Source: Gemmatimonadota bacterium
Lineage (GTDB): Bacteria; Gemmatimonadota; Gemmatimonadetes; Longimicrobiales; RSA9
DNA: 6,249 bases
Assembly (NCBI GenBank): GCA_019689775.1
Contig: JADGGV010000255.1
Location: 1-6,249 of the forward strand
Reading direction: 5' to 3'
Below, piece by piece: positions 5,215 through 6,249 of the stretch. Under the pieces are notes generated by a model, which saw only the letters and a list, made by a program, of their open reading frames with translations, ran no database searches and was not told where the DNA came from. The position numbers were made by a program, and so were the translations under genes. Each line of letters opens with the position of its first letter. Position 1 is the first letter of the stretch.

Positions 5215-6249
5215 GTGGAGCCCGATCGGATCACGGAAGACGACGTGCGCGCGGCGCTGGCTCGGGTGCCCTACCCCGGCATGCGGCGCGACATCGTCTC
5301 GTTCGGGCTGGTCCGCTCGGTGGCGGTGCGGAACGGCCGGGTGCACGTCTCGCTCGTCGTCTCGACGGCGCGCGCCGAGGTTCCGGACCAGTTGCGCGCG
5401 GCGGTGCGCGAGGCGGTACTCGCGCTCGGCGCGCTGCGCTGCGAGGTCCAGATCGTGCCGCCGGAGCGCAAGACCAGCGGCATGGCCGATCCGTGGGCGG
5501 ACCGCGGGCGGCTGCCGGGCGTCGCGCGCGTCGTCGCGGTCGGCTCGGGGAAGGGCGGCGTCGGGAAGAGCACCGTGGCCGCGAACCTGGCGCTGGCGTT
5601 CCAGGCGCGCGGGCTGCGCGCGGGGCTGCTCGACGCCGACATCTACGGCCCGTCGATCCCGGTGATCCTGGGGCTCGAGGATGGCGCGCACCGCGTTAGA
5701 ATGACGGCCGAGCGGAAGGTCGTGCCGCTCGAGGCGCACGGGCTCGCGGTCGTCTCGTTCGGCTTCTTCCTGGGCGCGGAATCGCCCGCGGTCTGGCGCG
5801 GGCCGATGGTCTCGAAGGCGGTCCGGCAGTTCTCGCGCGGCGTCGTCTGGCCCGAGCTGGACGTGCTCGTCGTCGACCTGCCGCCCGGCACCGGCGACGT
5901 GCCGCTCTCCCTCGCGCAGTCGATCGTGCTCGACGGCGGCATCGTCGTGACGACGCCGCAGCGGCTGAGCGCGCTCGAGGCCGCCAAGGCGCTCGAGATG
6001 TTCCGGAAGCTCGACACGCCCGTGCTCGGCGTCGTCGAGAACATGAGCCACGCCGTCTGCGACTGCGGCCGCGTCTCGCACCCGTTCGGGCACGGCGCCG
6101 GCCGCGCGCTCGCCGACGGCGCGGGGGTGCCGCTCCTCGCCGAGCTGCCGTTCGACGAGGCGGTCGTCGCCGGCGAGGACGCCGGCGCGCCGCCCGTCGT
6201 GGCGCGGCCGGACGGCGAGACGGCCCGCGTGTTCCTCGCGCTCGCGGAC
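5215..6249 (+). CDS. mrp: Mrp/ApbC-family iron-sulfur carrier P-loop ATPase, 3' end cut by the window
   Basis: 345 codons from GTG 5215 to the window edge without a stop; most relatives have about 350-370 residues, so only a little is missing. Residues 5-85 form the N-terminal MIP18/DUF59 domain (ITEDDVRAALARVPYPG). The deviant Walker A is GSGKGGVGKST at 110-120, LLDADIYGPSIP spans 138-149, WRGPM is at 194-198, and DLPPGTGD is at 221-228. ENMSH follows the ATPase core. These are the hallmarks of Mrp/NBP35-type scaffolds, cytosolic dimers that hold a [4Fe-4S] cluster between subunits and pass it to target proteins. The cluster motif is odd: C282-D-C284 (CxC) rather than the usual CxxC. mrp has its own CRP-type promoter and follows a DUF542 repair gene, which fits cluster rebuilding after stress. 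The whole frame reads cleanly. Confidence 0.92.
   Translation, partial: MEPDRITEDDVRAALARVPYPGMRRDIVSFGLVRSVAVRNGRVHVSLVVSTARAEVPDQLRAAVREAVLALGALRCEVQIVPPERKTSGMADPWADRGRLPGVARVVAVGSGKGGVGKSTVAANLALAFQARGLRAGLLDADIYGPSIPVILGLEDGAHRVRMTAERKVVPLEAHGLAVVSFGFFLGAESPAVWRGPMVSKAVRQFSRGVVWPELDVLVVDLPPGTGDVPLSLAQSIVLDGGIVVTTPQRLSALEAAKALEMFRKLDTPVLGVVENMSHAVCDCGRVSHPFGHGAGRALADGAGVPLLAELPFDEAVVAGEDAGAPPVVARPDGETARVFLALAD

Noticed and set aside
4535..5665. Plus-strand frame of 376 codons across the PNPOx-like gene and into mrp
   Set aside because: Arg/Pro-rich shadow; the true frames show PNPOx-like and Mrp motifs.
5200..6093. Minus-strand frame of 297 codons
   Set aside because: Antisense shadow of mrp, rich in Arg, Asp and Ala, with no motif.
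1..6249. Mobile elements, CRISPR arrays, tRNA, rRNA or riboswitches
   Set aside because: Looked for on both strands; no terminal repeats with transposase, no regular repeats, no cloverleaf and no known riboswitch core were seen.

Overview
The window is from a very GC-rich bacterium (well over 70% G+C by eye). It looks like ordinary chromosome: densely packed genes, strong Shine-Dalgarno sites, frequent GTG starts and short overlaps. There is no insertion sequence, CRISPR array, tRNA or rRNA. The phylum cannot be fixed from the sequence; several high-GC lineages (Myxococcota, Gemmatimonadota, Actinomycetota, Rokubacteria and similar) would fit.

Left part (1-1982): a complete aldo/keto reductase on + (158-1117) faces a Cof-type HAD phosphatase on - (1140-1982). 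A GC-rich hairpin lies in the 22-base gap between their stop codons. Next comes a 426-base divergent spacer (1983-2408) without a convincing gene. It holds a hairpin in the HAD leader, a weak candidate HAD promoter, and a near-perfect CRP-type palindrome next to the right-hand operon.

Right part (2409-6249): a tightly packed + strand cluster. In order it encodes a CopD-like four-helix membrane protein, a CRP/FNR-family regulator, a small four-helix protein resembling part of heme-copper oxidase subunit I, a stand-alone DUF542/ScdA_N domain (the N-terminal domain of the RIC/YtfE iron-sulfur repair proteins), a small cupin, a PNPOx-like flavin-binding protein and an Mrp/ApbC iron-sulfur carrier ATPase. 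The last runs off the right edge without a stop. Three successive junctions can be read as GTGA stop/start overlaps.

The most interesting signal is regulatory. Two sites of the form TGTGACGT-NN-ATCACAGC occur, one before the first gene of the cluster and one before mrp. Each is followed, after exactly 20 bases, by AGATTCC. If the palindrome centres lie at -41.5, both -10 elements read xAGATT at -12 to -7, which is class II CRP/FNR promoter geometry. The regulator in the cluster carries the CRP-like recognition-helix pattern R-E-x-x-x-R that fits TGTGA half-sites. It lacks both the cAMP-contacting Arg-Ser of CRP and the cysteine set of FNR. My reading is a self-regulated response, probably to NO or another redox stress, linking membrane heme or copper proteins to iron-sulfur cluster repair and delivery. 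The physiological role is inference.
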